Source: Alphaproteobacteria bacterium (GTDB taxonomy: Bacteria > Pseudomonadota > Alphaproteobacteria > Rhizobiales > Aestuariivirgaceae). From it: a stretch of DNA of 64,000 bases. Under the pieces are notes generated by a model, which was not told the DNA's origin, did not search any database, and was given only the letters and a program-made list of their open reading frames with translations. The position numbers were made by a program, and so were the translations under genes. Within the stretch, counting starts at the first letter, position 1; every line of letters starts with the position of its first letter. Below, in pieces: positions 34,465-43,217 of this stretch. The DNA lies in NCBI GenBank assembly GCA_024640405.1, contig JAHEFB010000010.1:29332-93331 (forward strand), in the 5' to 3' direction.

Positions 34465-35856
34465 ATGAAAAACAGCCAGAAAACAACATCCAGGCCACAG
34501 ACAGATATCTTTGATCGCAAAGAGTCATCGGTACAGTCTTATGCGCGCAATTTTCCCCTGTTGTGCCGCCAGGCCAAAGGCGCTGTTATCTGGGACAATG
34601 ATGGCCGGAAGTATCTGGATTTTCTTGCAGGAGCCGGCTCACTGAACTATGGCCACAACAACCCGGTCCTCAAGGACGCGCTCATAGACTACATTTCCAG
34701 CGATGGCATCACCCACAGCCTGGATCTTCATACCTGCGCCAAGGAAAAATTCCTTCAGGCATTCAACGACGCAATTCTGGAACCGCAGCAACTGGATTAC
34801 AAGGTTCAGTTCACCGGCCCTACCGGCACCAACGCAGTCGAGGCAGCAATCAAGATTGCCCGCAAAGTGACCGGCCGGTCCACGGTGATTTCGTTCACCA
34901 ATGGATTTCACGGGTGTAGCCTGGGTTCGCTTGCCCTGACAGGCAACAGTCACTTCCGCAACGCATCCGGCGTTGCGCTGCAAGGCGCAGTGGCCATGCC
35001 GTACGACAAATACCTGGGTCCGGAAACCGATACTCTGGATTACATGGAAACCATGCTGAATGATCCGGCAAGCGGTCTGGATCATCCGGCTGCGGTTATT
35101 GTTGAAACGGTGCAGGGAGAAGGCGGGCTCAACGCGGCGAGCATGGAATGGCTGCGCCGGTTACAAACAATCTGCAGCAAGAACCAGATCCTGCTGATCG
35201 TCGACGATATTCAGGCAGGTTGCGGGCGTACTGGGGATTTCTTCAGTTTTACCGCGGCAGGCATCCAGCCCGACATGGTGACGTTGTCAAAATCGATTTC
35301 CGGTTTTGGCCTGCCGATGGCTGTGGTGCTGATGAAGCCCGAACATGATCAATGGAAACCCGGCGAACACAATGGCACTTTCCGCGGCAACAACCACGCC
35401 TTTGTCACTGCAACCGCAGCACTCGACCACTACTGGCGCACCGAAGACTTCACAAAAAGCATTGCCGGCAAAAGCCAGCTTCTGGAGAGCCGGCTGCAAA
35501 AAATAAGCAACCTGTACCCTCATGAGGTGGTCGACATTCGCGGCCGCGGCATGATGCGGGGTATTCGCTGCAGAAATCCCGAACAGGCTGCTGCAATTAC
35601 CGCACAGGCCTTCAGGGACGGAGCAATTTTCGAACGCGCCGGTTCGCACGACGAGGTCATCAAGTTCCTGATGCCTCTGACCATCGAACCTGCGCAACTG
35701 AACGAGGGCCTGGACATACTGCAACGGGCATTCCACACGGTAATTGATGCGAAACCATGCGCTAAGCAGGACAACCCATCCAGGAAACGCAAATCCACGG
35801 GTTCTGCAGCAAAAAGCAAGACCATCAACCATCCTGCACGGCTTGAACTCATCTGA
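34465..35856 (+). CDS. ectB: Diaminobutyrate-2-oxoglutarate aminotransferase EctB
   Basis: This is a 463-residue class III aminotransferase that makes L-2,4-diaminobutyrate from aspartate semialdehyde with glutamate as donor. The motifs QFTGPTGTNAVEAA, FTNGFHGCSLGSLALTGN, DDIQAGCGRTGDFFSF and the PLP lysine K276 in LSKSISGFG are those of EctB. The frame stays open 115 codons upstream, so a longer form starting at 34120 is possible. Here the ATG at 34465, preceded by AAGAAGATC, is chosen because it gives the family length. About 40 basic residues extend the C-terminus. The stop overlaps the NRPS start (TGATG). No ectA or ectC lies nearby, so ectoine is an unlikely product. Confidence 0.88.
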   Translation: MKNSQKTTSRPQTDIFDRKESSVQSYARNFPLLCRQAKGAVIWDNDGRKYLDFLAGAGSLNYGHNNPVLKDALIDYISSDGITHSLDLHTCAKEKFLQAFNDAILEPQQLDYKVQFTGPTGTNAVEAAIKIARKVTGRSTVISFTNGFHGCSLGSLALTGNSHFRNASGVALQGAVAMPYDKYLGPETDTLDYMETMLNDPASGLDHPAAVIVETVQGEGGLNAASMEWLRRLQTICSKNQILLIVDDIQAGCGRTGDFFSFTAAGIQPDMVTLSKSISGFGLPMAVVLMKPEHDQWKPGEHNGTFRGNNHAFVTATAALDHYWRTEDFTKSIAGKSQLLESRLQKISNLYPHEVVDIRGRGMMRGIRCRNPEQAAAITAQAFRDGAIFERAGSHDEVIKFLMPLTIEPAQLNEGLDILQRAFHTVIDAKPCAKQDNPSRKRKSTGSAAKSKTINHPARLELI

Positions 35857-38800
35857 TGACTGTTCACGATTTTTCCGCGTTTACCAAACTCGGTGAGACA
35901 CTGGCAGCCAATCGCCACAGTGCCGGATTCCGGGCGATTCAAGAGTTGCCGAGCGTGCCGCCGTGTGCATCTGCAACTTCCAGCAAACCATCCAGCGCGC
36001 AACCGAATACCGGGGTGCGCTGGTCTCCTGGTGAAAGGCTGGAAAACCTTTTCGAGGATCTGTGTGACAAGCTGGCCCTGACTGGTGAGGACACGATCCC
36101 GGCGGCGGTTACAGCCAAAGGGGTGTACAGTTTTCGCGATCTGGACAATCGGGCAAATCAGGCCGCACGTTACCTGCAGGAAAAAGGCGTCAGGCCGGGC
36201 GACCGGGTAGCGCTTCTTCTTGACAAATCTTTTGACACCTATGTGGTGCTTCTTGCGGTTCAGAAACTGCGGGCAGCCTACGTGCCTCTGGACAAGAGTT
36301 TCCCGAACGACCGGATTGCCTTCATCCTTGAGGACGCCGGCGTCCAGGCGATCGTCTCCCAGAACATATTCAGGCAGAAACTTTCCTGCCTACAGCACAA
36401 CAAGGTGTTCGTTGACGACGAGAGCCAGCAGATAGACCAACACAGCACGGACAGGCTGCAGCATCCGGAATCCGATGAAGATCCGGACCAGTTGAGTTAC
36501 ATAATCTATACTTCCGGTACGACCGGCAATCCCAAGGGCGTGGCCATCGACCATGCCAGCATCTGTAACTTCGTCAGGGTTGCGGCTGAAACATACGGCA
36601 TCAAGAAAGGCGACCGTGTCTATCAGGGCATGACGATTGCCTTTGACTTTTCAGTTGAGGAATTGTGGGTTCCGCTTATTGCCGGAGCGACGCTTGTGCC
36701 GGCCAGCCCCGGCACAAACCTCATCGGAGAAGACCTTGCAATATACCTGAGGCAGAACCGTATTTCGGTGATGTGCTGCGTTCCAACATTGCTGGCGACC
36801 ATTGAGAGCGATCTGCCGGACTTGCGGTTGTTGCTGGTGTCAGGAGAAGCTTGTCCGCAGAACCTCGTAGAGCGCTGGTATCGGCCTGGCCGCACCATCC
36901 TGAATGCCTACGGGCCGACCGAGGCCACCGTAACCGCGACGCTAACAGAATTGTATCCGAACAAACCGGTGACGATCGGGCGTGCCCTGCCGACCTACAC
37001 CATCGTCATTCTGCACGAAACCGAGAGCAAACTGCTGGCCCACGGAGAAACAGGAGAAATCGGCATAGCCGGTATCGGACTTGCGAGGGGATATCTGAAC
37101 CGTGAGGACCTGACTGCGGATAAATTCATACCGGATTTTGTCGGCCTGCCCGACAATCCGTCGCAACGCATTTACAGATCGGGCGATCTTGGCCGGTTCA
37201 ATGACGACGATGAGATAGAATACTTCGGCCGTATCGATACCCAGGTGAAAATTCGCGGTTACCGGATTGAACTGACTGAAATCGAATCGCTTATTTTGAA
37301 AAACCCGACCGTGGCGCAAGCCGTGGTGAGTACCTATGAGGTGGCTCCCGGTCATCTGGAACTCGTCGCCTATTGCAGCCCAAAATCCAAAAATGTCGAT
37401 CTCGACAGAGAGCAGATACTCAACTCCTTGCGTGAACAACTGCCGCCCTACATGGTTCCCGCCTACCTTGAGCAACTTGACGTCATTCCCATGTCGACCA
37501 GCAACAAGGCCGACAGGAAATGCCTGCCGCCGCCCACGGGTCCGCGCTGTCAGGCTTCCGGGCCAAAACAGGCGCCGCGCAGCCAGACCGAAAGGCTGGT
37601 GGCATCAGCTCTTGCTGAAACCCTCAAGCTGACCGACATTTCCATTTACGATGATTTCTTTGACGACCTCGGTGCCCATTCATTGCTGATGGCACGTTTC
37701 TGCTCCGCGATCCGGGCCAGGATGACGTCCGCCAATGTCAGCATGCGCGATGTCTACGCACACCCCACAGTGGAAAAACTGGCAAAAAAGCTGGAAACGC
37801 AGGCCACCGTTTCAGAGGAAACCGGCCCCGACGAGACGCCACATGTTATCCCGTCGCTGCTGCAATACTGTGTGTGCGGAAGCCTGCAACTGATTACCTA
37901 CGTCTTGTTGACCATCGGAGTAGTGGCCGCGGTGGTGGCCGGTGTTCAGTGGGCATATGCGGCAATCGACGATGTGGCCGAGCTCTATCGAAGAGTACTG
38001 GTGTTTGTGTTCGGGTTTTCCGCAGCAACCGCCGCAGCCCCCATTCTCGCGAAGTGGCTTCTAATAGGGCGCTGGAAACCCAGGGCTATCCGGATCTGGA
38101 GCATCTCCTACTTCCGCTTCTGGTTCGTCAAACTGCTGTACGACATCTCGCCGCTACACCTGTTTGCAGGAACGCCGTTGTACAACGCCTGGCTCCGACT
38201 GCTTGGCGCCCGCATCGGACGCCATGCCGTCATCCTGTCAAAAGCGCCGGTGTGCACGGATCTGTACACAGTGGGTGCCGGCAGTATCGTTCGGGAACAC
38301 AGCATGACGCCGGGATACAGAGCCCACAAAAACCTTATTGAAACCGGAACAATTTCAATAGGTGGTGATGCCTATATAGGGACGGCCAGCCATCTGGAAA
38401 TTGAGACCATCGTCGAAGACGGCGGGCAACTCGGACATTCGTCAACCCTGCAGAAGGGACAAAGGATTCCTGCCGGCAAGCACTTCCACGGAACCCCGGC
38501 GGAGGAAACGCAATCCAACTTCAACACGGTGGAACCAAGGCGCTGTTCCAACCTGAGGCGGTGGTTGTTCAGTGGCCTGGTTGCAGCAGGAAACCTGCTC
38601 CTGGCTCCGATCCCGGTCTTGATCCTGTTTTACAGCTTTTTCACACTGCACTCGTATTCAGGTGCCCAAAACCTGAATTACGACAGCCCGTTCAGTGTCA
38701 TGACGGCATTGGCGCCAACAGGCCTGTGGCTGTCTTTCCTGATTTACTTCGGCATGATCACACTGGGTTTTGTGTCGCTGCGTGTGGTTCCGCCGCTGCT

Positions 38801-40238
38801 CAACTGTTTCCTGCAGCCTGGCCGTACCTACGTACTGTTCGGATTTCACTATTTGGTCCAGCGGCTGGTTCAGATGACGACGAACTGGGGTTACCTGAAC
38901 CTGATCTTCGGCGACAGTCCGTGCATTCCCAAATATCTCGAACTTGTAGGCTGGAAGATTGCACCCGGCAAACAGACCGGATCCAATTTCGGGCTCGATC
39001 AGGTTCACGACAACCCCTACATGTGCCACATCGGTGCGAACACCATGGTTTCCGACGGGATCGTGATGTCGAATGCGGAGCTGTCGGCAACTTCATTCAC
39101 CCTCTCCGACGTTAAAATTGGTGCCGACAACTACCTTGGAAATTCCATCATGGTTCCAGCGGGCAACAGGACGGGAAACAACGTCCTGATCGGCAACAAG
39201 ACCATGATCCCCATTGACGGACCGGTGCGGGAAAACACCGGGTTGCTAGGGTCGCCGGCATTTGAGATTCCCCGTAAAACAGACGCAGACAGGCAAGCCG
39301 CAGCGGTCGATGATCCTGCTACCCTGAAGGCATGTCTGTCGCGGAAAAACAAATGGAACCTTGCCACCATGTGCATGGTGTTCCTTTCCCACTGGTTTGC
39401 GTCTTTCATCGCGGTGTTCGCGATGTTCATCTCGATTCTGTACTACGACCGTTACGCAATGTCCGCCATCCTTGCCGGTGTTTTCACCGTGGCGGCTTTC
39501 GGCATTTCATTCTTCACCTTGCTTGAAAGAGCCAGCGTGGGATTCGGCAGCCTGAAATCCCGCAATGTGACAATGTATGATCGCTACTTTCTGTTTCACG
39601 AGCGGCACTGGAAATTCTGTGGTCACGGGTTGAACAATCTGTTCCACGGTACGCCGTTCCGGAATCTCATGTCACGCGCGCTCGGTGTCCGTGTCGGCAA
39701 GAGAGTGTTCGATGACGGCGCTCATCTTTATGACAAGACACTGCTGGAAATCGGCGATTTCAGCAATCTGAACAAGAACTGCATCCTGCAGGCGCATTCG
39801 CTTGAGGAAGGCCTGTTCAAATCTGACGAAGTCCGCATCGGCAACGCCTGCACAATCGGATCCGACGCCTTTGTCCATTACGGTGTTGAAATGCAGGATG
39901 GTTCGACACTTGCCGCGAACGCCTTTCTGATGAAGGGCGAGAAAATTCCATACGGCCAGTCATGGCAGGGCAATCCTGCGAGCCAAGATCCGGCAAAGTC
40001 AATGCAGACAGCCAACCTCGACATCGGATCTGCCAGAAAACCTGTCGGCAACCGCAAACGTTCTGCCACAGACGCACGCAAACCGCGGACCGCGCCGTGG
40101 AGAAGGACGCCGGAACCGCAGCAAACTGTCGCCAAAGCCATGTCCGGCAGTGCAACTCCTCAGAGGCTGCGCATTGTCGGCGAAATAATGGCCCCTGCGA
40201 ACAGGAGCAGGATGTTCGATGACCGCAACAATGGCTGA
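35856..40238 (+). CDS. Pls-type single-module NRPS, putative poly-diaminobutyrate synthetase
   Basis: This is a 1460-residue membrane-bound synthetase. An adenylation domain covers about residues 45-560 (YTSGTTGNPKG from 217, FDFSVEELW, NAYGPTEAT at 350, YRSGDLG at 440, lysine in SNKADRK near 551). A carrier domain follows, with its phosphopantetheine serine S609 in LGAHSLLMA. From about 665 come six membrane segments interleaved with three soluble domains rich in hexapeptide repeats. This is the layout of epsilon-poly-lysine synthetase (Pls), where these domains catalyse chain growth. There is no standard condensation or thioesterase domain. A basic tail of 90 residues ends the protein. EctB upstream supplies diaminobutyrate, so a homopolymer of that residue is the best prediction. 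Confidence 0.85.
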   Translation: MTVHDFSAFTKLGETLAANRHSAGFRAIQELPSVPPCASATSSKPSSAQPNTGVRWSPGERLENLFEDLCDKLALTGEDTIPAAVTAKGVYSFRDLDNRANQAARYLQEKGVRPGDRVALLLDKSFDTYVVLLAVQKLRAAYVPLDKSFPNDRIAFILEDAGVQAIVSQNIFRQKLSCLQHNKVFVDDESQQIDQHSTDRLQHPESDEDPDQLSYIIYTSGTTGNPKGVAIDHASICNFVRVAAETYGIKKGDRVYQGMTIAFDFSVEELWVPLIAGATLVPASPGTNLIGEDLAIYLRQNRISVMCCVPTLLATIESDLPDLRLLLVSGEACPQNLVERWYRPGRTILNAYGPTEATVTATLTELYPNKPVTIGRALPTYTIVILHETESKLLAHGETGEIGIAGIGLARGYLNREDLTADKFIPDFVGLPDNPSQRIYRSGDLGRFNDDDEIEYFGRIDTQVKIRGYRIELTEIESLILKNPTVAQAVVSTYEVAPGHLELVAYCSPKSKNVDLDREQILNSLREQLPPYMVPAYLEQLDVIPMSTSNKADRKCLPPPTGPRCQASGPKQAPRSQTERLVASALAETLKLTDISIYDDFFDDLGAHSLLMARFCSAIRARMTSANVSMRDVYAHPTVEKLAKKLETQATVSEETGPDETPHVIPSLLQYCVCGSLQLITYVLLTIGVVAAVVAGVQWAYAAIDDVAELYRRVLVFVFGFSAATAAAPILAKWLLIGRWKPRAIRIWSISYFRFWFVKLLYDISPLHLFAGTPLYNAWLRLLGARIGRHAVILSKAPVCTDLYTVGAGSIVREHSMTPGYRAHKNLIETGTISIGGDAYIGTASHLEIETIVEDGGQLGHSSTLQKGQRIPAGKHFHGTPAEETQSNFNTVEPRRCSNLRRWLFSGLVAAGNLLLAPIPVLILFYSFFTLHSYSGAQNLNYDSPFSVMTALAPTGLWLSFLIYFGMITLGFVSLRVVPPLLNCFLQPGRTYVLFGFHYLVQRLVQMTTNWGYLNLIFGDSPCIPKYLELVGWKIAPGKQTGSNFGLDQVHDNPYMCHIGANTMVSDGIVMSNAELSATSFTLSDVKIGADNYLGNSIMVPAGNRTGNNVLIGNKTMIPIDGPVRENTGLLGSPAFEIPRKTDADRQAAAVDDPATLKACLSRKNKWNLATMCMVFLSHWFASFIAVFAMFISILYYDRYAMSAILAGVFTVAAFGISFFTLLERASVGFGSLKSRNVTMYDRYFLFHERHWKFCGHGLNNLFHGTPFRNLMSRALGVRVGKRVFDDGAHLYDKTLLEIGDFSNLNKNCILQAHSLEEGLFKSDEVRIGNACTIGSDAFVHYGVEMQDGSTLAANAFLMKGEKIPYGQSWQGNPASQDPAKSMQTANLDIGSARKPVGNRKRSATDARKPRTAPWRRTPEPQQTVAKAMSGSATPQRLRIVGEIMAPANRSRMFDDRNNG

Positions 40239-40959
40239 CATTCGCCCTGCCGTGACGTTTGCGAGTGCCGACGACATTACCAATCGGCTGGGAACAGGGG
40301 TGCTTGACGGACCGGACCGTGACCGCGCCGCCCGAATAAGCAACGAGGAACGCCGCAGGCAGTTCATTGCAGGCCGCGCCCTGGTGCGTCACCGTCTTAC
40401 CGCAGCGGCCGGACATGATACTCAGCCGGAAGACTGGCGATTTGCAATTGGACCATACGGAAAGCCCCGCGTGGCGCCTGGCTTGCCGCAAATCAACTTC
40501 AGCGTGAGCCACGCGAACGGCATGATTGCCATCGCGACAAGTTCGACAATCGAGGTTGGTATTGATCTGGAGCCGATAACCGGAACCCGGAATACCGATC
40601 CGGTAACTGACCAGCTGTCACTGCTCGAACAGGCATGGTTGCAGCAACAGGCCGAAACCGACAGGTGGGTTTCGTTTCTGCAATTGTGGACAGCCAAGGA
40701 AGCGGTCTCCAAATTGATCGGGATCGGATGTGACGTGGACTTCGCCACCATAGAAATTGACGTGGCAGCCGGTGTGGCCCGCTGTCACGACCCGCTGACC
40801 GCCAAACACAGTCAGATGTACATCTATGTGGAGACTGTGGAAGCTGGGGATGCTTCGTATTGCCTTAGCGCCGCCGGCCTGCGGCCGGCGGCGCCAGGCC
40901 TCGTTTACTCGACAGAACTGCTCATGCCGCCCAGTATGATTACACCTGCGTTCTTGTGA
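40219..40959 (+). CDS. Sfp-type 4'-phosphopantetheinyl transferase
   Basis: This is a 246-residue enzyme that transfers phosphopantetheine from CoA to a carrier-domain serine. Signature motifs are FSVSHANGMIAIA, VGIDLEPI with the magnesium-binding D-x-E, and WTAKEAVSKLIGIG. The start lies 20 bases inside the synthetase gene, with CAGGAG upstream, so the two are translationally coupled. The obvious target is S609 of the synthetase. The last 15 residues look extra, and the 3' end overlaps the convergent gene at 40905 by 55 bases. Together with ectB and the synthetase it makes a self-contained three-gene pathway. Confidence 0.92.
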   Translation: MTATMADIRPAVTFASADDITNRLGTGVLDGPDRDRAARISNEERRRQFIAGRALVRHRLTAAAGHDTQPEDWRFAIGPYGKPRVAPGLPQINFSVSHANGMIAIATSSTIEVGIDLEPITGTRNTDPVTDQLSLLEQAWLQQQAETDRWVSFLQLWTAKEAVSKLIGIGCDVDFATIEIDVAAGVARCHDPLTAKHSQMYIYVETVEAGDASYCLSAAGLRPAAPGLVYSTELLMPPSMITPAFL

Positions 40960-41417
40960 ACCGGCGGCAGCAGGCTGGTTTTCTTCTTCACAGATTTAGA
41001 AACAATTGTCTTACGCCTTGCAGGTGCCGGGCTGGGTTTCTTCTGGGCCAGTGTCGAATAATTTGGGCAACTTTCAACACCCCACGTCTTGCTGGAATAT
41101 CCGAGCTTGGCGGCAATTTTCTTCTCCTTGCCGGCAAGGTCCGACCACGATTGCCGATACGAGGCCGGATAACTGTTTGTATCAGAACTTTCCCAGAGCT
41201 GCTGCTTCCAGCCCAACCCTGACCAAGCTGCCTTTTCTGCAGAGTTCATATCGCGCCAGGACATTTCATTCCAGAAACACAGATTGCCGGGAATGCGGAC
41301 ACCGTCATCAGCATGCGCCTGGCCTGATACGGCCATAAGCGCGAATGACAGTCCAATTGCGAAATTCCGTATGCCGGTTAAGGCCTTGCCCACCGGGGGT
41401 AAAGTATTGAAATACAT
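40905..41417 (-). CDS. Secreted protein with two tryptophan-containing repeats
   Basis: This is a 170-residue protein with a signal peptide (FAIGLSFALMAVSGQAHA) when started at 41417. The mature part carries two related copies of a helical motif: SWRDMNSAEKAAWSGLGWKQ and SWSDLAGKEKKIAAKLGY, each followed by a tryptophan five residues on. Two cysteines (NLCFW and ESCPNY) flank the pair. The C-terminal third is rich in lysine, proline and alanine. I do not recognise a named family. It overlaps the 3' end of the phosphopantetheinyl transferase gene on the opposite strand. It may be unrelated to the polymer pathway. Confidence 0.65.
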   Translation of the reverse strand: MYFNTLPPVGKALTGIRNFAIGLSFALMAVSGQAHADDGVRIPGNLCFWNEMSWRDMNSAEKAAWSGLGWKQQLWESSDTNSYPASYRQSWSDLAGKEKKIAAKLGYSSKTWGVESCPNYSTLAQKKPSPAPARRKTIVSKSVKKKTSLLPPVHKNAGVIILGGMSSSVE

Positions 41418-41700
41418 GAGGGGTTTTCTCCACAAACTGATCAATAAAGCGCGCTGATCTGCTGCACGGAGACCCTGCAGACGATGTGGTCTGTGGTTTT
41501 CGTGCTGGAAATTCCGCAGCGCAAGTAACTGATATAATACCGTAATTCCCGTCAGCGATGGCCCAGTTTCACATTTTGTGGTAAACAGGGCCGCACTACC
41601 GAAAACGCCTTTCCGGTTTGTTCACCTTTACACTGCTAGCTGTACAGACCAATCCACCGCAGGCAGGAAAATCGCCCGCAGATGTGAGGTTTGAAGCCGG

Positions 41701-42627
41701 ATGATTTCCGCACCAACCATTCTTTCGAGATTACCGGTTGTACTGGCGATAACGGCTGCATGCCTGCTGTCTCCTGTGCAAACGTTCGCAGCCACAGGTC
41801 TGCACAACAGCACAAAACAGTTTACTGACCGCAAGGACATGGTGCCCGAAGACTGGACCAGCCCGGCTGAAATGCGCAGGGCGTGGGACAACGCCATTGT
41901 GTACATGCCCAAAGGAGACCAGCAATCCATCGAATCCTCGGTCGCGGAACTCCAGGCGGGCAAGTTTCGCTACGACCGCAAACTGCCTGCGGTGGTCTAT
42001 ATGCACGGATGTTCGGGAATTTGGTCCGGCACTCATATGCGGATGCAATTCCTCGCCGGCAACGGATTTGTGGTGATTGCGCCCGCCAGCCTGGCACGGG
42101 CGAAGTATCCGCGCTCATGCAAACTGGAAGACTATACGGCAGGTTTGTACAGGCCAACGTTGAAGATACGCCAGGCAGATGCCGGCTATGCCATCGAGCA
42201 GGTCAGGGAACTGCCGTTTGTAGATGCAAACAGGATTGTGCTGATGGGGTTGAGCCAGGGCGGGATAACAGCAGCTACATTCGAGGCCCGTAACAAGCGG
42301 CAAAAGTTGCGCGCCCGCATTATCGAGGGCTGGACCTGCCATGACGGATGGCCTGAGTACAACGGTGTGCGTGCACCTGCCTCTGAACCGGTGCTGGCAT
42401 TGGTGGGAAGTGAGGATCCGTGGTTCTTGTCTACTTCAAGCGGTGACTGTCAGCCATTTCTGAATCCGGACAACGGCAGCAAATCGGTTGTCTACAAAAA
42501 GGCTCCCCTGGCCTCCAAGCATGAACTGCTGGAGTTCAATAGTCCCAAGAAGGAAGTGCTGCACTTCCTGCGACAACATCTTGATTTTTCCGCAGCTGTC
42601 AGACTGCCTGCCAACCCATCCGACTGA
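41701..42627 (+). CDS. Secreted alpha/beta hydrolase (dienelactone-hydrolase-like)
   Basis: This is a 308-residue exported hydrolase. A signal peptide (VVLAITAACLLSPVQTFA) is followed by the hydrolase core from about residue 95 (AVVYMHGCSG). The nucleophile elbow is GLSQGG, the acid probably the aspartate in VGSEDPW, and the base the histidine in SKHELLEF. This triad is complete. Substrates could be esters, lactones or amides in the periplasm. It lies downstream of the polymer cluster but on its own, so any link to polymer trimming is speculation. Confidence 0.8.
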   Translation: MISAPTILSRLPVVLAITAACLLSPVQTFAATGLHNSTKQFTDRKDMVPEDWTSPAEMRRAWDNAIVYMPKGDQQSIESSVAELQAGKFRYDRKLPAVVYMHGCSGIWSGTHMRMQFLAGNGFVVIAPASLARAKYPRSCKLEDYTAGLYRPTLKIRQADAGYAIEQVRELPFVDANRIVLMGLSQGGITAATFEARNKRQKLRARIIEGWTCHDGWPEYNGVRAPASEPVLALVGSEDPWFLSTSSGDCQPFLNPDNGSKSVVYKKAPLASKHELLEFNSPKKEVLHFLRQHLDFSAAVRLPANPSD

Positions 42628-42701
42628 CCAGTTTAATCGTCTGCCGGAACGCGGGAAACGGCGTTGTCTTGAAAATTGCGGCGTCCGTCAAGGTTGGTGC
42701 C

Positions 42702-43106
42702 CTACATTACAATCCGATGCCTGATGCTTGCGTCCGGGATGGGGCAATGCGGCTTGCGACCGAACAGACGGTAGCGATTGCGGGCGATTCTGTCATAGGC
42801 GAAATCGCGCACAGCCTTGGGCAGAAAACGGCACCAGGCGATCAGACCGGCGGGTCCGTCAAGGTGGCCGGCCAATGCCACTACACCGTCGGATTTGAAC
42901 AGCGCCTCGCCATTCTCGATGAACAGGAAACTCTCCGGGTCAGCCTGGTCAAGTCCATGTTCATCAGCCAGCCGGCGGCCTTCATCCGACTGTATCGAGA
43001 CAAAGCGGATAGTTGGCTGTTTTTCATGCTTCAACGTAAACTGCACGGCGGCGTTGCAGAGCACGCAAACCCCGTCAAACAGCCAAATCGGAGCAACGTT
43101 GTTCAT
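42702..43106 (-). CDS. DCC-family (DUF393) thiol-disulfide oxidoreductase-like protein
   Basis: This is a 134-residue protein whose name-giving motif is seen in FDGVCVLCNAAV, a C-x2-C in a thioredoxin-like setting. The later segment SDGVVALAGHL and the C-terminal RIARNRYRLFGRK are typical of the family. Function within this family is poorly defined; a redox role is inferred from the cysteine pair. The gene converges on the hydrolase gene and is followed by no obvious partner. Confidence 0.9.
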   Translation of the reverse strand: MNNVAPIWLFDGVCVLCNAAVQFTLKHEKQPTIRFVSIQSDEGRRLADEHGLDQADPESFLFIENGEALFKSDGVVALAGHLDGPAGLIAWCRFLPKAVRDFAYDRIARNRYRLFGRKPHCPIPDASIRHRIVM

Positions 43107-43217
43107 TGCCTTGTCCTTGCGGTTGCCGCAGCCTGGATTGCCTGGCTTTCCCGTATTGAGAGTTCAATTCCGCGGGAATACCCATTTTCTCACCATCATA
43201 ACATGTGGGTTCGGCGT

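Noticed and set aside
34465..35856. Ectoine biosynthesis locus
   Set aside because: Only ectB is present; no ectA, ectC or ectD lies within reach, and the gene is coupled to the Pls-type synthetase instead.
35856..40238. Conventional peptide NRPS
   Set aside because: There is no condensation or thioesterase domain; the C-terminal part is membrane segments plus hexapeptide-repeat domains as in Pls.
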